Assembly: GCF_013003965.1 (NCBI RefSeq)
Contig: NZ_CP053069.1
Location: forward strand, 899,419-963,418
Reading direction: 5' to 3'
Length of the DNA: 64,000 bases
From: Usitatibacter rugosus
GTDB lineage: Bacteria > Pseudomonadota > Gammaproteobacteria > Burkholderiales > Usitatibacteraceae
Position 1 is the stretch's first letter. Every line of letters begins with the position of its first letter. The position numbers were made by a program, and so were the translations under genes. This document shows positions 33,782 through 41,815 of this stretch, one piece after another. A model generated the notes under the pieces. That model searched no databases, had not been told where the DNA came from, and saw only the letters and a list, made by a program, of their open reading frames with translations.

Positions 33782-35032
33782 TCAAGCGACCTTCACCTTG
33801 AATCCGCCCGCGTACTTCACCGGGTCCTTGCCATCCCACACGACGCCATCCATCAGCTTGGAGGTGCGCATCACGTCCTTCGGCACCGGGACCTTCGCCG
33901 CGGCAGCCGCCTGCTTGTAGATCTCGATCTGGTTCACCTTCTTCGCGACGGCGACGTAATCGGGGTCTTCCTTCAGCAGGCCCCAGCGCCGGTGCTGCGT
34001 CATGAACCACATGCCGTCGGAGAGGTAGGGGAAGTTCACCGCACCGTCGTTGCAGAACTTCATGTAGTCGGGGTCCTGCCACTTCTTGCCGTTGCCGTCC
34101 TCGTACGCGCCGAGGAAGCGGCCGAGGATCACGTCGGTGTCGGTGTTCACGTAGGACTTCTGTGCGATCACCTCCGCCGTCTCCTTGCGGTTGGCGGGCG
34201 AGGCGTCGATCCACTTGCCGGCTTCGAGGACGGCGGCCGTCATGGCGCGCGCGGTGTTGGGATACTTCTGGACGAACTCGGCCGTGGTGCCGAGCGTCTT
34301 CTCGGGGTGGTCCTTCCAGATCGCCTGCGTGGTGATGCTGGTGAAGCCGATCTTGTCGGCGATGGCGCGCGCGCCCCAGGGCTCGCCCACGCAGAAGCCG
34401 TCCATGTTGCCGACGCGCATGTTGGCCACCATCTGCGGCGGTGGGACGGTGATGGTCTTCACGTCCTTCATCGGGTTGATGCCGGCCGCGGCGAGCCAGT
34501 AGTAGATCCACATGGCGTGCGTGCCGGTGGGGAAGGTCTGCGCGAACGTGTACTCGCGCTTCTCCTTCGCGATGAGCGCGGCGAGCGAGGCGCCGTCGAT
34601 CGCGCCCTTCTCCTTCAGCTGCTGGGAGAGCGTGATGGCCTGGCCGTTGTTGTTGAGGTTCATCATCACGGCCATGTCCTTCTTCGGGCCGCCGATGCCC
34701 ATCTGCACGCCGTAGATGAGGCCGTAGAGGACGTGCGCCGCGTCGATCTCGCCGTTCACGAGCTTGTCGCGCACCGCGGCCCACGAGGCTTCCTTGGTCG
34801 GCGTGATGGTGATGCCGTACTTCTTGTCGAAGCCCTTCACGTTGGCCATCACGACGGAGGCGCAATCGGTGAGGGGGATGAAGCCGATCTTGAGGTCCGT
34901 CTTCTCGGGCGCGTCGGAGCCCGCGGCCCAGACCGAGGCGCGCAGCTGCGGCGTGAGCGTGGCCATCAGGGCCGCTCCGCCCTGCGCGAGGAACTTGCGT
35001 CGTGCGCCATGGTTCATCCCCTTCTTCTTCAT
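33782..35032 (-). CDS. Nitrate-binding ABC transporter protein (NrtA/NasF type)
   Basis: A 416-residue CmpA/NrtA-family solute-binding protein. It starts with a twin-arginine signal (RRKFLAQGG, about residues 11-19), so it is exported folded. The mature part begins LKIGFIPLTDCASVVMANVKG; TFPTGTHAMWIYYWLAAAGI and GNMDGFCVGEPWGARAI are nitrate-pocket segments. It is the first structural gene after the NasT-responsive leader. Because it is exported it is unlikely to double as the cytoplasmic nitrate sensor NasS, which belongs to the same family. Confidence 0.92.
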   Translation of the reverse strand: MKKKGMNHGARRKFLAQGGAALMATLTPQLRASVWAAGSDAPEKTDLKIGFIPLTDCASVVMANVKGFDKKYGITITPTKEASWAAVRDKLVNGEIDAAHVLYGLIYGVQMGIGGPKKDMAVMMNLNNNGQAITLSQQLKEKGAIDGASLAALIAKEKREYTFAQTFPTGTHAMWIYYWLAAAGINPMKDVKTITVPPPQMVANMRVGNMDGFCVGEPWGARAIADKIGFTSITTQAIWKDHPEKTLGTTAEFVQKYPNTARAMTAAVLEAGKWIDASPANRKETAEVIAQKSYVNTDTDVILGRFLGAYEDGNGKKWQDPDYMKFCNDGAVNFPYLSDGMWFMTQHRRWGLLKEDPDYVAVAKKVNQIEIYKQAAAAAKVPVPKDVMRTSKLMDGVVWDGKDPVKYAGGFKVKVA

Positions 35033-35059
35033 GCGTCGTCTCCCGTGTCACCGCAAAAC

Positions 35060-35104
35060 AAAAAGGCGTCGGTCGCCGCGAATGGTCGCGGGACGGACGC
35101 CTTT
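35060..35104 (-). terminator. Intrinsic terminator in the nrtA leader (antitermination target)
   Basis: Read on the minus strand: AAAGGCGTC (35104-35096), an inner CCGCG/CGCGG stem, then GACGCCTTT followed by TTGTTTT. This is a classic GC stem with a U-run, 28 bp before the nrtA start. It can only stop transcription that should enter the operon, so it must be regulated. NasT encoded just upstream is an ANTAR-type antiterminator. Confidence 0.82.
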
Positions 35105-35260
35105 GTCGTGTGCCCGTGCCGCCGTTGGCTCGGGCTTCGGCCTACTTATCGCAATGGGCGTGCCAAATGCACTAAGTCGCTGACCGGAAACGGGAAGGGG
35201 ATTGCGGACGAAGTCGGGGTGACAATTTCCTGCGCCAAAACGGCGCGGCCATGCACCAAG
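35105..35260 (-). promoter_or_regulatory. Nitrate-operon leader RNA, probable ANTAR (NasT) binding region
   Basis: This untranslated stretch between nasT and the terminator holds several short GC-rich self-complementary segments just before the terminator stem (for example AGGCCGAAGCCCGAGCC and CAACGGCGGCACGGGC on the minus strand). ANTAR proteins bind a pair of small hexaloop stems that overlap such terminators. I could not assign the two hexaloops with certainty by eye, so the element is inferred from position and partner protein. Confidence 0.55.
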
Positions 35261-35325
35261 ATGAATAAAGGGGTCAGACCACTTCATTGCTCCGGGCAAT
35301 GAAGTGGTCTGACCCCTTTATTCAT
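35261..35325. repeat. REPIN palindrome 3 (between nasT and the nrtA leader)
   Basis: Perfect 30-bp arms (ATGAATAAAGGGGTCAGACC...CATTGC) around a 5-bp loop. The TGA stop of nasT is inside the distal end. The hairpin sits in the transcript between nasT and the leader and could act as an RNA-stabilising or processing element. Confidence 0.9.
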
Positions 35326-35900
35326 CCGAGGAGTGAGGAGATGGAGATGACCTGGCGAGCGATGTCGCCGAGCTTCTGGTTCTTTTCCATCGCGAGGTTG
35401 CGCAGCGCCCGGAAGGCCTCCTCTTCGGTGAAGCCACGCTGTTTCATGATGATGCCCTTCGCGCGCTCGATCACCTTGCGGTCGGCGAGCTGCGACTTGG
35501 CGTCGGAGAGCTCCGCGAGCAGCTTCTGGTCGGCCTCGAAGCGCTCGATCGCCACGCGCATCACGGGCTCCAGGCGGCTGGCGCTCACGCCTTCAACGAC
35601 ATAGGCCGAGACGCCCGCCTTGATCGCGGCGCGGATGGAGTCGTTCTGCGAGTCGTCGGAGAAGAGCACGACCGGGCGCGGCGCACTCGAGGAGACGGCG
35701 GCGAGCTGTTCCAGCACGTCGCGGCTGGGCGAATCCGTGTCGATCAGGACGATGTCGGGCCGGTGCTCGGCCACCCGGTCGAAGAGCTCGAGCGGCGATT
35801 CGAGCGTGCATGCGACCTCCACGCCCGGCATCGACGACAGCGCCTGGCGGAGGGAGGAGGCCCGCCCGGGAGTGTTGTCGACGACCAGCACCTTGAGCAT
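35322..35900 (-). CDS. nasT: NasT-type ANTAR antiterminator
   Basis: A 192-residue protein with an N-terminal receiver-like domain (KVLVVDNTPGRASSLRQAL; VLIDTDSPSRD in place of the phosphoacceptor region). A coiled-coil linker follows (about 115-140), then a C-terminal ANTAR RNA-binding domain: SDAKSQLADRKVIERAKGIIM and RGFTEEEAFRALRNLAMEKN. In other proteobacteria the nitrate sensor NasS holds NasT until nitrate binds. No nasS lies beside this gene. A consensus sigma-54 promoter precedes it, so nitrogen limitation and nitrate both gate the operon. Its stop lies in REPIN 3. Confidence 0.9.
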   Translation of the reverse strand: MLKVLVVDNTPGRASSLRQALSSMPGVEVACTLESPLELFDRVAEHRPDIVLIDTDSPSRDVLEQLAAVSSSAPRPVVLFSDDSQNDSIRAAIKAGVSAYVVEGVSASRLEPVMRVAIERFEADQKLLAELSDAKSQLADRKVIERAKGIIMKQRGFTEEEAFRALRNLAMEKNQKLGDIARQVISISSLLG

Positions 35901-35932
35901 GGGGGCTTTCTTGCACGAGACTTATGTTGCAA

Positions 35933-35948
35933 TGCAACATCCGTGCCA
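35933..35948 (-). promoter_or_regulatory. Sigma-54 promoter of nasT
   Basis: Minus strand reads TGGCACGGATGTTGCA: a full match to the sigma-54 consensus (GG-N10-GC, TGGCACG-N4-TTGCW). It lies about 35 bp upstream of the nasT ATG. The -12 part also overlaps a perfect 17-bp palindrome ATGTTGCAATGCAACAT (35924-35940). I saw no clear NtrC site upstream. Confidence 0.8.
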
Positions 35949-36076
35949 CGCCCACGGGCGGCCGGATGCGTGAATATTCGACAAGCCCCCGTCCACTGCG
36001 CCCCTCATGCCGGGGCCTGCCCTGCGGCAAGATGCCGGTGTACGATCACAACGCATTCCCCAAGGAGCAGCGAAAA

Positions 36077-36310
36077 ATGTCGACCAAAGAGCAGAAGCCC
36101 GGCGAACTCTCCGACCAGCAACTCGACCAGGTGTCGGGCGGCCAGGAGATCCGCAAGATGGAGAAGATCGTCGTCACCGCGAAGCGCAGCGACGTGAACC
36201 CCCAGCAAGTGGTGAAGATGGACAAGATCGTCGTCAGCGCGCGCCGCGACGACAAGGACCCGGCAGGCATCGCCGGCGCCCAGGTCGCGCAAGCCGACAC
36301 CAAGAAGTGA
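36077..36310 (+). CDS. Double-glycine precursor peptide with two TonB-box-like core repeats
   Basis: A 77-residue peptide with a strong ribosome site (AAGGAG). Residues 1-22 are a typical double-glycine leader: PGELSDQQLDQVSGG, cut after Gly22 by C39 peptidases. The predicted 55-residue core has no Cys and contains a 16-residue unit twice, 20 residues apart: KMEKIVVTAKRSDVNP (27-42) and KMDKIVVSARRDDKDP (47-62). KIVVTAKR-like strings after an acidic residue look like the TonB box of TonB-dependent receptors (consensus about D/E-x-IVVTA). The gene is convergent with, and 13 bp from, a C39/NHLP-type export operon. It is not a recognised bacteriocin family. No immunity gene is obvious. Confidence 0.75.
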   Translation: MSTKEQKPGELSDQQLDQVSGGQEIRKMEKIVVTAKRSDVNPQQVVKMDKIVVSARRDDKDPAGIAGAQVAQADTKK

Positions 36311-36323
36311 GCGTGGGGGCCGC

Positions 36324-38483
36324 TCAGGCCCCTTGCGTGGAGAGCATCGACTGGAAGTGTCCGGGAACCGCGGCCAGCTCCGCGTAAGTCCCGGACTGGG
36401 CGATCCGCCCGCCGTCGAGCACCACGATGCGGTCGGCATTGCGCACGGTGTTCAGCCGATGCGCGACGACGATCCGGGTCGCCGCCAATCCCCGTAGCGA
36501 TTCCAGCACCGCGGCCTGCGCCACGTTGTCGAGCGCGCTCGTCGCTTCGTCCAGCAGCAGCACGCGCGGCTTCGTCGCCAGCGCGCGCGCCAGCATCACG
36601 CGCTGGCGTTGCCCGCCGGAGATGGTCGAGAGTCCCTCGCCCACCAGCGTATAGAGACCCATCGGCATCGCCTCGATCTCGGCGGCGATGCCGGCGAGGC
36701 GCGCCGCTTCCCACGCGCTCTCCACGTCGAGGTTCGCCGCACCCGCGATGTTGGTGAAGAGGTCGCCGGCCCACAGCGTGCCGCTTTGCAGGACGGTGCC
36801 GATGCCGCGGCGAAGCCTGCGCACGTCCAGCGTCGCGAGATCTTTCCCGTCGTAGAGCACGCGGCCTTGCGCCGGCGCTTCGAACCCCAGCAGCAGCCGG
36901 ATCAGCGTGGATTTGCCCGATCCGCTCGCGCCGACGATCGCGACGAACTCGCCGGGCCGGATCTCGAGGTCGACGCCGCGCAGCACTTCCGCGCCGCCGG
37001 GATAGGCGAACGAAATCCCCTGCAGGTGGATGTGGCCCTGCGGCTCGTGGCGCTGTCCGCGTGCCGTGTCGTTCTCGGGCACGGTCGCGAGGATCGGGCG
37101 CGCGCGTTCCCACAAGGGCTTCAGGCGCAGCACCGCCATCCAGGTACCGACGAGCGAATGCACGGCGCCCAGCACCGCGAAGAGCGCGGCCTGGAATGCG
37201 ATGAACTGCCCTGTCGTCAGCGCGGTCCCGCGCAACGCTCCGATGTCGAGGCGCCACGCGAGGTCGTAGAGGAGGATCGCCGAGGCCGGAAAGAGCAGGC
37301 TCAACGCCACCATCTCGAGGTTCGCGAGCTTGGTGCTGCGCCGGTTCAGCGCCCGCAGCGTCTCGTAGTCCACGAAGTAGTTGTCGTAGGCGCGCGATTC
37401 CGCCGCCGCGGCGCGCAGCTTCGCAACGCCGGTGAGGTATTCGACGCTGAGGCCATTGAGCTTTCCATCGAGGGCCTCGATCGTGCGTCCCAACCTCAGG
37501 CGCAGGAGCCCGACCGCGGCGGGAATCGCGATCGCCGCGAGGATGAGCACGACCGACGCGGCCGCGAGCGTGCCGCTGTACTTGAAGAGCAGCGCGGTGT
37601 TGGCGAGCAGGAAGAGCCCGGTGACGATCGTGCCGATCGCCGCACCCGCGATGGAGCGCTGCACCGCGTTGGCCGCGGACATGCGCAGCGCCAGGTCCCC
37701 GCTCGCGAAGGCGCGGAAGAACGTGGCCGGCGCGGCGATCACGCGATCGAGCATCGCGGCCTGCACGGCGATGGTCGTGCGCGCTTCGAAGCGCTGCACC
37801 GCGAGCGAACGCAACACCTCGAGCCCGACGAGCGCGAGACCCGCGCCCGCGAGCCCGGCGATGAGCTGGCCCACCAGGCCGAGCGCCGCTGTGGGAATCG
37901 CGCGGTCGATGAGGAAGCCGGTCGCGATCGGCGTGAGAAGCCCCACCAGCGCGGCGGCGACGCCCGTGGCGATCACCGTGCTCGCGTCGGCGCGGTTGTG
38001 GCGCCACGCGAAGCGCAGCACGTCGATCGTGCCGAGGGCGCGGCGCTCGAAGCGGCGATGGAACGTGTACGCGAAGGGCGAGAGGCGCGCGGCCGTCGCT
38101 TCATCGACCACCCACTCCACTTCATCTTTCGAGTCGGCCGCATACATCCGGTAGCCGGAGACCGGATGCGGAACGAGCGCGACCCAGCCCGTGCCTGCGG
38201 GTGAGCGCGTCACATCGGGGTCGGTGGCGCGCGCCTTGCTGCGGCGCTCGGCCACGCGAGCCAGCATCGGCAGGCCCGCGCCCTCCCACCAGCGGCCGTC
38301 GAGGATCACGCGCCGCGCGAGCAGGCCCGCGCCGGCCGCGGTCTCTTCGACCGCATCCCAGGGATCGACCGCGCTGGAGAGCTCGGGCGACGCTTCGAAG
38401 CGGATGCCGATCGCCGTCTCCAGCAGGCGCAGCGCCGCGGGCAGCGTCGTCGAGCGAAGCGAGAGCCCGGGATCGTGGCTCAT
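36324..38483 (-). CDS. NHLP-type peptide-export ABC transporter, permease/ATPase without peptidase
   Basis: A 719-residue ABC exporter half. An N-terminal cytoplasmic region of about 150 residues, typical of the second NHLP-family transporter, is followed by six membrane helices (about 165-440). The ATPase has Walker A IVGASGSGKST, signature ISGGQRQRVMLARAL, Walker B VLLLDEATSALD and AHRLNTVRNAD. The start overlaps the C39 transporter stop by ATGA. It probably forms a heterodimer with the peptidase-bearing partner to export the processed peptide. The stop is 13 bp from the convergent precursor gene. Confidence 0.87.
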   Translation of the reverse strand: MSHDPGLSLRSTTLPAALRLLETAIGIRFEASPELSSAVDPWDAVEETAAGAGLLARRVILDGRWWEGAGLPMLARVAERRSKARATDPDVTRSPAGTGWVALVPHPVSGYRMYAADSKDEVEWVVDEATAARLSPFAYTFHRRFERRALGTIDVLRFAWRHNRADASTVIATGVAAALVGLLTPIATGFLIDRAIPTAALGLVGQLIAGLAGAGLALVGLEVLRSLAVQRFEARTTIAVQAAMLDRVIAAPATFFRAFASGDLALRMSAANAVQRSIAGAAIGTIVTGLFLLANTALLFKYSGTLAAASVVLILAAIAIPAAVGLLRLRLGRTIEALDGKLNGLSVEYLTGVAKLRAAAAESRAYDNYFVDYETLRALNRRSTKLANLEMVALSLLFPASAILLYDLAWRLDIGALRGTALTTGQFIAFQAALFAVLGAVHSLVGTWMAVLRLKPLWERARPILATVPENDTARGQRHEPQGHIHLQGISFAYPGGAEVLRGVDLEIRPGEFVAIVGASGSGKSTLIRLLLGFEAPAQGRVLYDGKDLATLDVRRLRRGIGTVLQSGTLWAGDLFTNIAGAANLDVESAWEAARLAGIAAEIEAMPMGLYTLVGEGLSTISGGQRQRVMLARALATKPRVLLLDEATSALDNVAQAAVLESLRGLAATRIVVAHRLNTVRNADRIVVLDGGRIAQSGTYAELAAVPGHFQSMLSTQGA

Positions 38484-40657
38484 GACACGGCGTCCATCGC
38501 CACCAGTGCGGCATAGCGCCCGTCGGGAATCTTCACGAGGTCCTCGTGGCGGCCGCGTTCCACGACGCGGCCCGTGTCGAGCACGACGATCTCGTCGGCG
38601 GCTCGCACGGTCGAGAGGCGGTGAGCGATCACGAGGCAGGCGATGCCGCGGCGCTTGAGGCTCGCGTCGACCGTGGCTTCGGTCAGCGGGTCGAGGGCAC
38701 TCGTCGCTTCATCGAGGATGAGGATGGAGGGCGAGGCGGCGAGGGCGCGAGCGATCTCCAGCCGCTGGCGTTGGCCGCCGCTGAGATTGCGCGCGCCTTC
38801 CTGCAGCGGAGCCTCGAGCGCACCGGGGCGTCCGAGGATTTCCTGTTCCAGGGCTGCGTCGCGAAGCGCTTCGCGGATCGCGTCCTCGCCGATGCGCGGA
38901 TCCCACAGCGCGAGGTTGTCCCGCACGCTGCCCTGGAAGAGAACGACGTCCTGGTCCACGTACGCAACCGAGCGGGCGAGCGCGACGCGGTCCCATTCCG
39001 AGCGAGGTTTGCCGTCGAAGAGGACTTCCCCTTGCCACGGTGAGTAGAGGCCGACGGCGAGGCGACCCAGCGTCGACTTGCCGCATCCGGAAGCGCCCAC
39101 CAGTGCGACCCGCTGCCCGGCCTTCAGCGTGAGCGAGAAATCCTCGACCAGCGGCGGCTCCCCACGGTTGTAGCCGAAGGTGACGCCGCGGAATTCGAGC
39201 GTCGCGGCTTTCTCCAGGGGCGCCTCCTGCTTTGGCCGCGTCATCGTGACCTTCGCGTCGCCCTTGTAGTGCAGCACGTCGTCCAGGCGCGCGAGGTCGC
39301 CGGTCAGCGTCTGCATGTGCTGCGTGGCCGCGAAGAGCGCGTGCACCGGCGCCGTGAAACCCGCGAGCAGGACCTGGAAGGCCACGAGGTTGCCGACCGT
39401 GAACGTCCCTTCGATGATGCGCAGCGATCCGAGCCCCAGCACCGCGAGGTACGCGACGAGCGAGAGCAGTCCCGGCACCTGGCCCAGCGTGAGCGACAGC
39501 CGCTGAGCCTGCACCGTGGCATTCGAGAGCTGCACCTGCAAGCCCATCCAGCGGGCGAAGAGCACGGGCTCGAGTCCGGCGGCCTTGATGCCCTCGATGT
39601 TGGCGAGCGCACCCGAGGCCGCGCCCGCAAGCTTGCCCGCGCGCGTGGAGAGCTGCCGCGAGATCTCCGCGGTGCGCTCGGCGAGCACGCGCCAGACGAA
39701 GAGCTCGAGCGCGAGGCATGCCACGACGATGATCGCGAGACCGGCCTCGAGCTGCACCATGAGGATGAGATAGAAGCTCGCGGTGAGCAGGCTCAGCGCC
39801 AGGTGAGCGAGGTCGTTGGAGATCGTCTCGGCCACGCGCTCGTTGAGATCCACGCGCGAGGCGATCTCGCCCGGCGAGCGCTGCACGAAGAACTCCATCG
39901 GCAGCGAGAGCGCGTGGCCCACGAAGCGGCGCGAGGCCTGCGCCGCGGCGCGCCCGTACGTATCCATCAACAAGTGCGCCTGGATCCAGAGCAGCGCGGA
40001 GCGGGCGAGGGCTGCCAACCCGAGGCCGATCAGGAGCGGCCCCGCAACGCCGCCCATCTTCCCGACCAGCACCTCGTCGACGAAGCGGCCCATGAACCAC
40101 GGCAACAGCAATCCGGGAGGGACCAGCAGCACGCCCAGCACGATCGCGAATGCGATGGACGGGTGCATGCCCTCGAGGTACTGCGCGAGGGATCGCATGA
40201 TGGAGGGCTTGTCCCCGCCCGGCTGGAACTCGGGTCCGCGCTCGAACGTGAGCACGACGCCCGTGAACGCGGAGTCGAACTCCTCGGAACCAACCTTGCG
40301 GCGGCCGAGCGCCGGGTCGCTGATCCACGCCTGGCCGTCCTCGAAGCCCTCGAGCACGACGAAGTGGTTGAAGTTCCAGAACAGGATCGACGGGAAGGGC
40401 AGCTCGGCGAGATCCCTCGGTTCCTTCTTGAAGCCGCGCGCGATCAATCCGAACGTGCGAGCCGCGCGCAGGATGTTGCCCGCCTTGCTGCCGTCGCGAG
40501 AAACACCGCAGGCCACGCGCAGCACTTCGAGCGGCACCCAGCGGCCGTGATGCGCAAGCACCATGGCCAGCGCGGCCGCGCCGCATTCGACGCTTTCGAG
40601 CTGGAGAACCGCCGGGACGCGACGGATCGCGGTGTTCAGCGAGCCGTCAGCAGCCAT
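38480..40657 (-). CDS. C39 peptidase-containing ABC exporter (PCAT, NHLP type)
   Basis: A 725-residue transporter that removes double-glycine leaders and exports the peptide. The N-terminal C39 domain is complete: QLESVECGAAALAMVLAHHG (catalytic Cys at about 25), the NFNHFVVLEGFE segment (His at about 97), then WISDPALG (Asp). Six membrane helices follow (about 165-440), then Walker A LVGASGCGKST, signature LSGGQRQRLEIARAL, Walker B ILILDEATSALD. All protease residues are present, so it should be active. The start lies inside the end of the 58-residue stub gene. Confidence 0.9.
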   Translation of the reverse strand: MAADGSLNTAIRRVPAVLQLESVECGAAALAMVLAHHGRWVPLEVLRVACGVSRDGSKAGNILRAARTFGLIARGFKKEPRDLAELPFPSILFWNFNHFVVLEGFEDGQAWISDPALGRRKVGSEEFDSAFTGVVLTFERGPEFQPGGDKPSIMRSLAQYLEGMHPSIAFAIVLGVLLVPPGLLLPWFMGRFVDEVLVGKMGGVAGPLLIGLGLAALARSALLWIQAHLLMDTYGRAAAQASRRFVGHALSLPMEFFVQRSPGEIASRVDLNERVAETISNDLAHLALSLLTASFYLILMVQLEAGLAIIVVACLALELFVWRVLAERTAEISRQLSTRAGKLAGAASGALANIEGIKAAGLEPVLFARWMGLQVQLSNATVQAQRLSLTLGQVPGLLSLVAYLAVLGLGSLRIIEGTFTVGNLVAFQVLLAGFTAPVHALFAATQHMQTLTGDLARLDDVLHYKGDAKVTMTRPKQEAPLEKAATLEFRGVTFGYNRGEPPLVEDFSLTLKAGQRVALVGASGCGKSTLGRLAVGLYSPWQGEVLFDGKPRSEWDRVALARSVAYVDQDVVLFQGSVRDNLALWDPRIGEDAIREALRDAALEQEILGRPGALEAPLQEGARNLSGGQRQRLEIARALAASPSILILDEATSALDPLTEATVDASLKRRGIACLVIAHRLSTVRAADEIVVLDTGRVVERGRHEDLVKIPDGRYAALVAMDAVS

Positions 40658-40812
40658 GCGGCAAAGGCGGCGGTGCCGGCGAGCAGCACCGCGAGGGCGA
40701 GCAACACGCTGCGCGGATAACCGAGGAGCTGCAGGCGTGCATCGAGCTTCTCGGGGGATGCGAGGCGCGCCAGCGCCGCGTCGCGGTACAGGGGGCTCTT
40801 GTCGCGGGCCAT
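40636..40812 (-). CDS. Stub of NHLP-type membrane fusion protein (58 residues)
   Basis: Small ORF overlapping the C39 transporter by 22 bp. Its start KSPLYRDAALARLASPEKLD, then about ten residues and a hydrophobic helix (about 36-55), matches only the first part of NHLP secretion adaptor proteins (pattern RxxALxRLSSPEQLD...PRGWLALLAL). Those continue for some 200-300 periplasmic residues. Here translation stops right after the helix with Thr-Ala-Arg. The overlap with its neighbour shows this is the settled gene form. It may anchor or assemble the ABC pair without a periplasmic channel. Confidence 0.65.
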   Translation of the reverse strand: MARDKSPLYRDAALARLASPEKLDARLQLLGYPRSVLLALAVLLAGTAAFAAWLLTAR

Positions 40813-40816
40813 GGCT

Positions 40817-41341
40817 CTAGCCCGCGAGGCGCTTCAGCATGCGGTCGAAGCGCGCACCCGCCAGGTGGACGGTGTCGAGCAGGTCGTCGTTCAGCTCGTC
40901 CGCGGAGTGCTTGTCGAGGGCGCCCGTGCCGTAGCCCATGCGCAGCGTCGTGTTGCGCATGCGGTCGGCGAGGAACACGCAGAGCGCGCGATAGAAGCGC
41001 GCGGCGAAAGCCGTATCGGACGCGAGCTTGGCGCGCACTTTCGAATCGGGAATGCGCAGCAGCGTCGCATCGGCGTCGATCTCCACGGAGACGACGGTGG
41101 GCGCCGGATCGACGAGCGACATCTCGCCGATCACCTCGCCGGATTCGAGCAGGCGGATCACGTCGCCCTTCGCGGTCTTGATCGCGAGCCGGCCGTCGAG
41201 CACGAAGTAGATGCTGTCGACGCGCACGTTGTTGCCGATCAGCACCGCACCCTTCTCGAGGTGGATCCGGTCGCCGGCAGTCGAGAGCCACTCGACGTCG
41301 CCGTCGGTGAGCTCGCTGAAGATGAGCAGGACCTTGCGCAT
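40817..41341 (-). CDS. Cyclic-nucleotide-binding protein of the peptide-export operon
   Basis: A 174-residue cNMP-binding beta-barrel domain: RIHLEKGAVLIGNNVRVDSIYFVLDGRL, GEVIGEMSLVDPAPTVVSVEI (phosphate-binding cassette region; the family's second Arg is not evident), then helices with ARFYRALCVFLADRMRNT. No helix-turn-helix follows, so it is not a CRP-type regulator. Such cNMP proteins recur beside bacteriocin-type ABC exporters. It is the first gene of the four-gene export operon, with 4 bp to the stub. It may gate transport by a nucleotide or simply be a structural partner. Confidence 0.82.
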   Translation of the reverse strand: MRKVLLIFSELTDGDVEWLSTAGDRIHLEKGAVLIGNNVRVDSIYFVLDGRLAIKTAKGDVIRLLESGEVIGEMSLVDPAPTVVSVEIDADATLLRIPDSKVRAKLASDTAFAARFYRALCVFLADRMRNTTLRMGYGTGALDKHSADELNDDLLDTVHLAGARFDRMLKRLAG

Positions 41342-41383
41342 GCGGCCTCCCCTTTAAGGATGGCCGCTAGTGTACGGGAGACC

Positions 41384-41629
41384 TCAGTCGTGCACGGGCC
41401 AGTACGGGCCGATGATCCCGGACACCTCGTCGCCGCGGCCTTCGATCTTCGCGATGGCCGTGTCGATCATCGTGCGGCAGACGGACTCGGCTTCGTCCTT
41501 CTTCGCCGCGGTCACCTCGTCGAGCTCTCCGCTCAACGGCCAGGCCGTGCGCGGCGCCGTCGCGACCATGACGAGATAGCCGCCCAGGCGAGTGGGGACG
41601 ACGGAAGCAAGGACGTTGAATTTGGCCAT
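41384..41629 (-). CDS. Small hypothetical protein upstream of the export operon
   Basis: An 81-residue protein beginning MAKFNVLASVVPTRLGGYLVMVATAPRT, followed by an acidic helical part (AAKKDEAESVCRTMIDTAIAKIE) and ending GPYWPVHD. No family recognised. ATG 41629 gives the most compact protein; in-frame ATG 41695 and GTG 41725 would add 22 or 32 residues with poor ribosome sites. It lies 42 bp before the cNMP gene on the same strand and may be cotranscribed with it. Confidence 0.6.
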   Translation of the reverse strand: MAKFNVLASVVPTRLGGYLVMVATAPRTAWPLSGELDEVTAAKKDEAESVCRTMIDTAIAKIEGRGDEVSGIIGPYWPVHD

Positions 41630-41713
41630 CTGCGGATCGTAGGGGGCGACGTCCGCACGGCCTGTGAGGTGGTTCACAGGTGGTTCACGGGCCATCTTGC
41701 AACCGTAACCTTC

Positions 41714-41729
41714 GTAGGTGCGCACCTAC
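41714..41729. promoter_or_regulatory. Perfect 16-bp palindrome between divergent genes
   Basis: GTAGGTGCGCACCTAC is fully self-complementary. It is located between the small minus-strand gene and the DUF3606-like gene. Nearby is a direct repeat AGGTGGTTCAC twice (41667-41688). The position suggests an operator controlling the export operon, the small ORF at 41816, or both. Confidence 0.5.
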
Positions 41730-41815
41730 ATCCTTGTTTGCGAAGGGGTGTCACGCTTCCCTTGCGCTCGGCCCTCCGGCCGTTCGCAGGAGTCCCCAAA
41801 CAACAGAGGACCGAC

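Noticed and set aside
33782-35032. NrtA homologue as the cytoplasmic nitrate sensor NasS
   Set aside because: It has a twin-arginine signal and heads the transporter genes, so it is the periplasmic binding protein.
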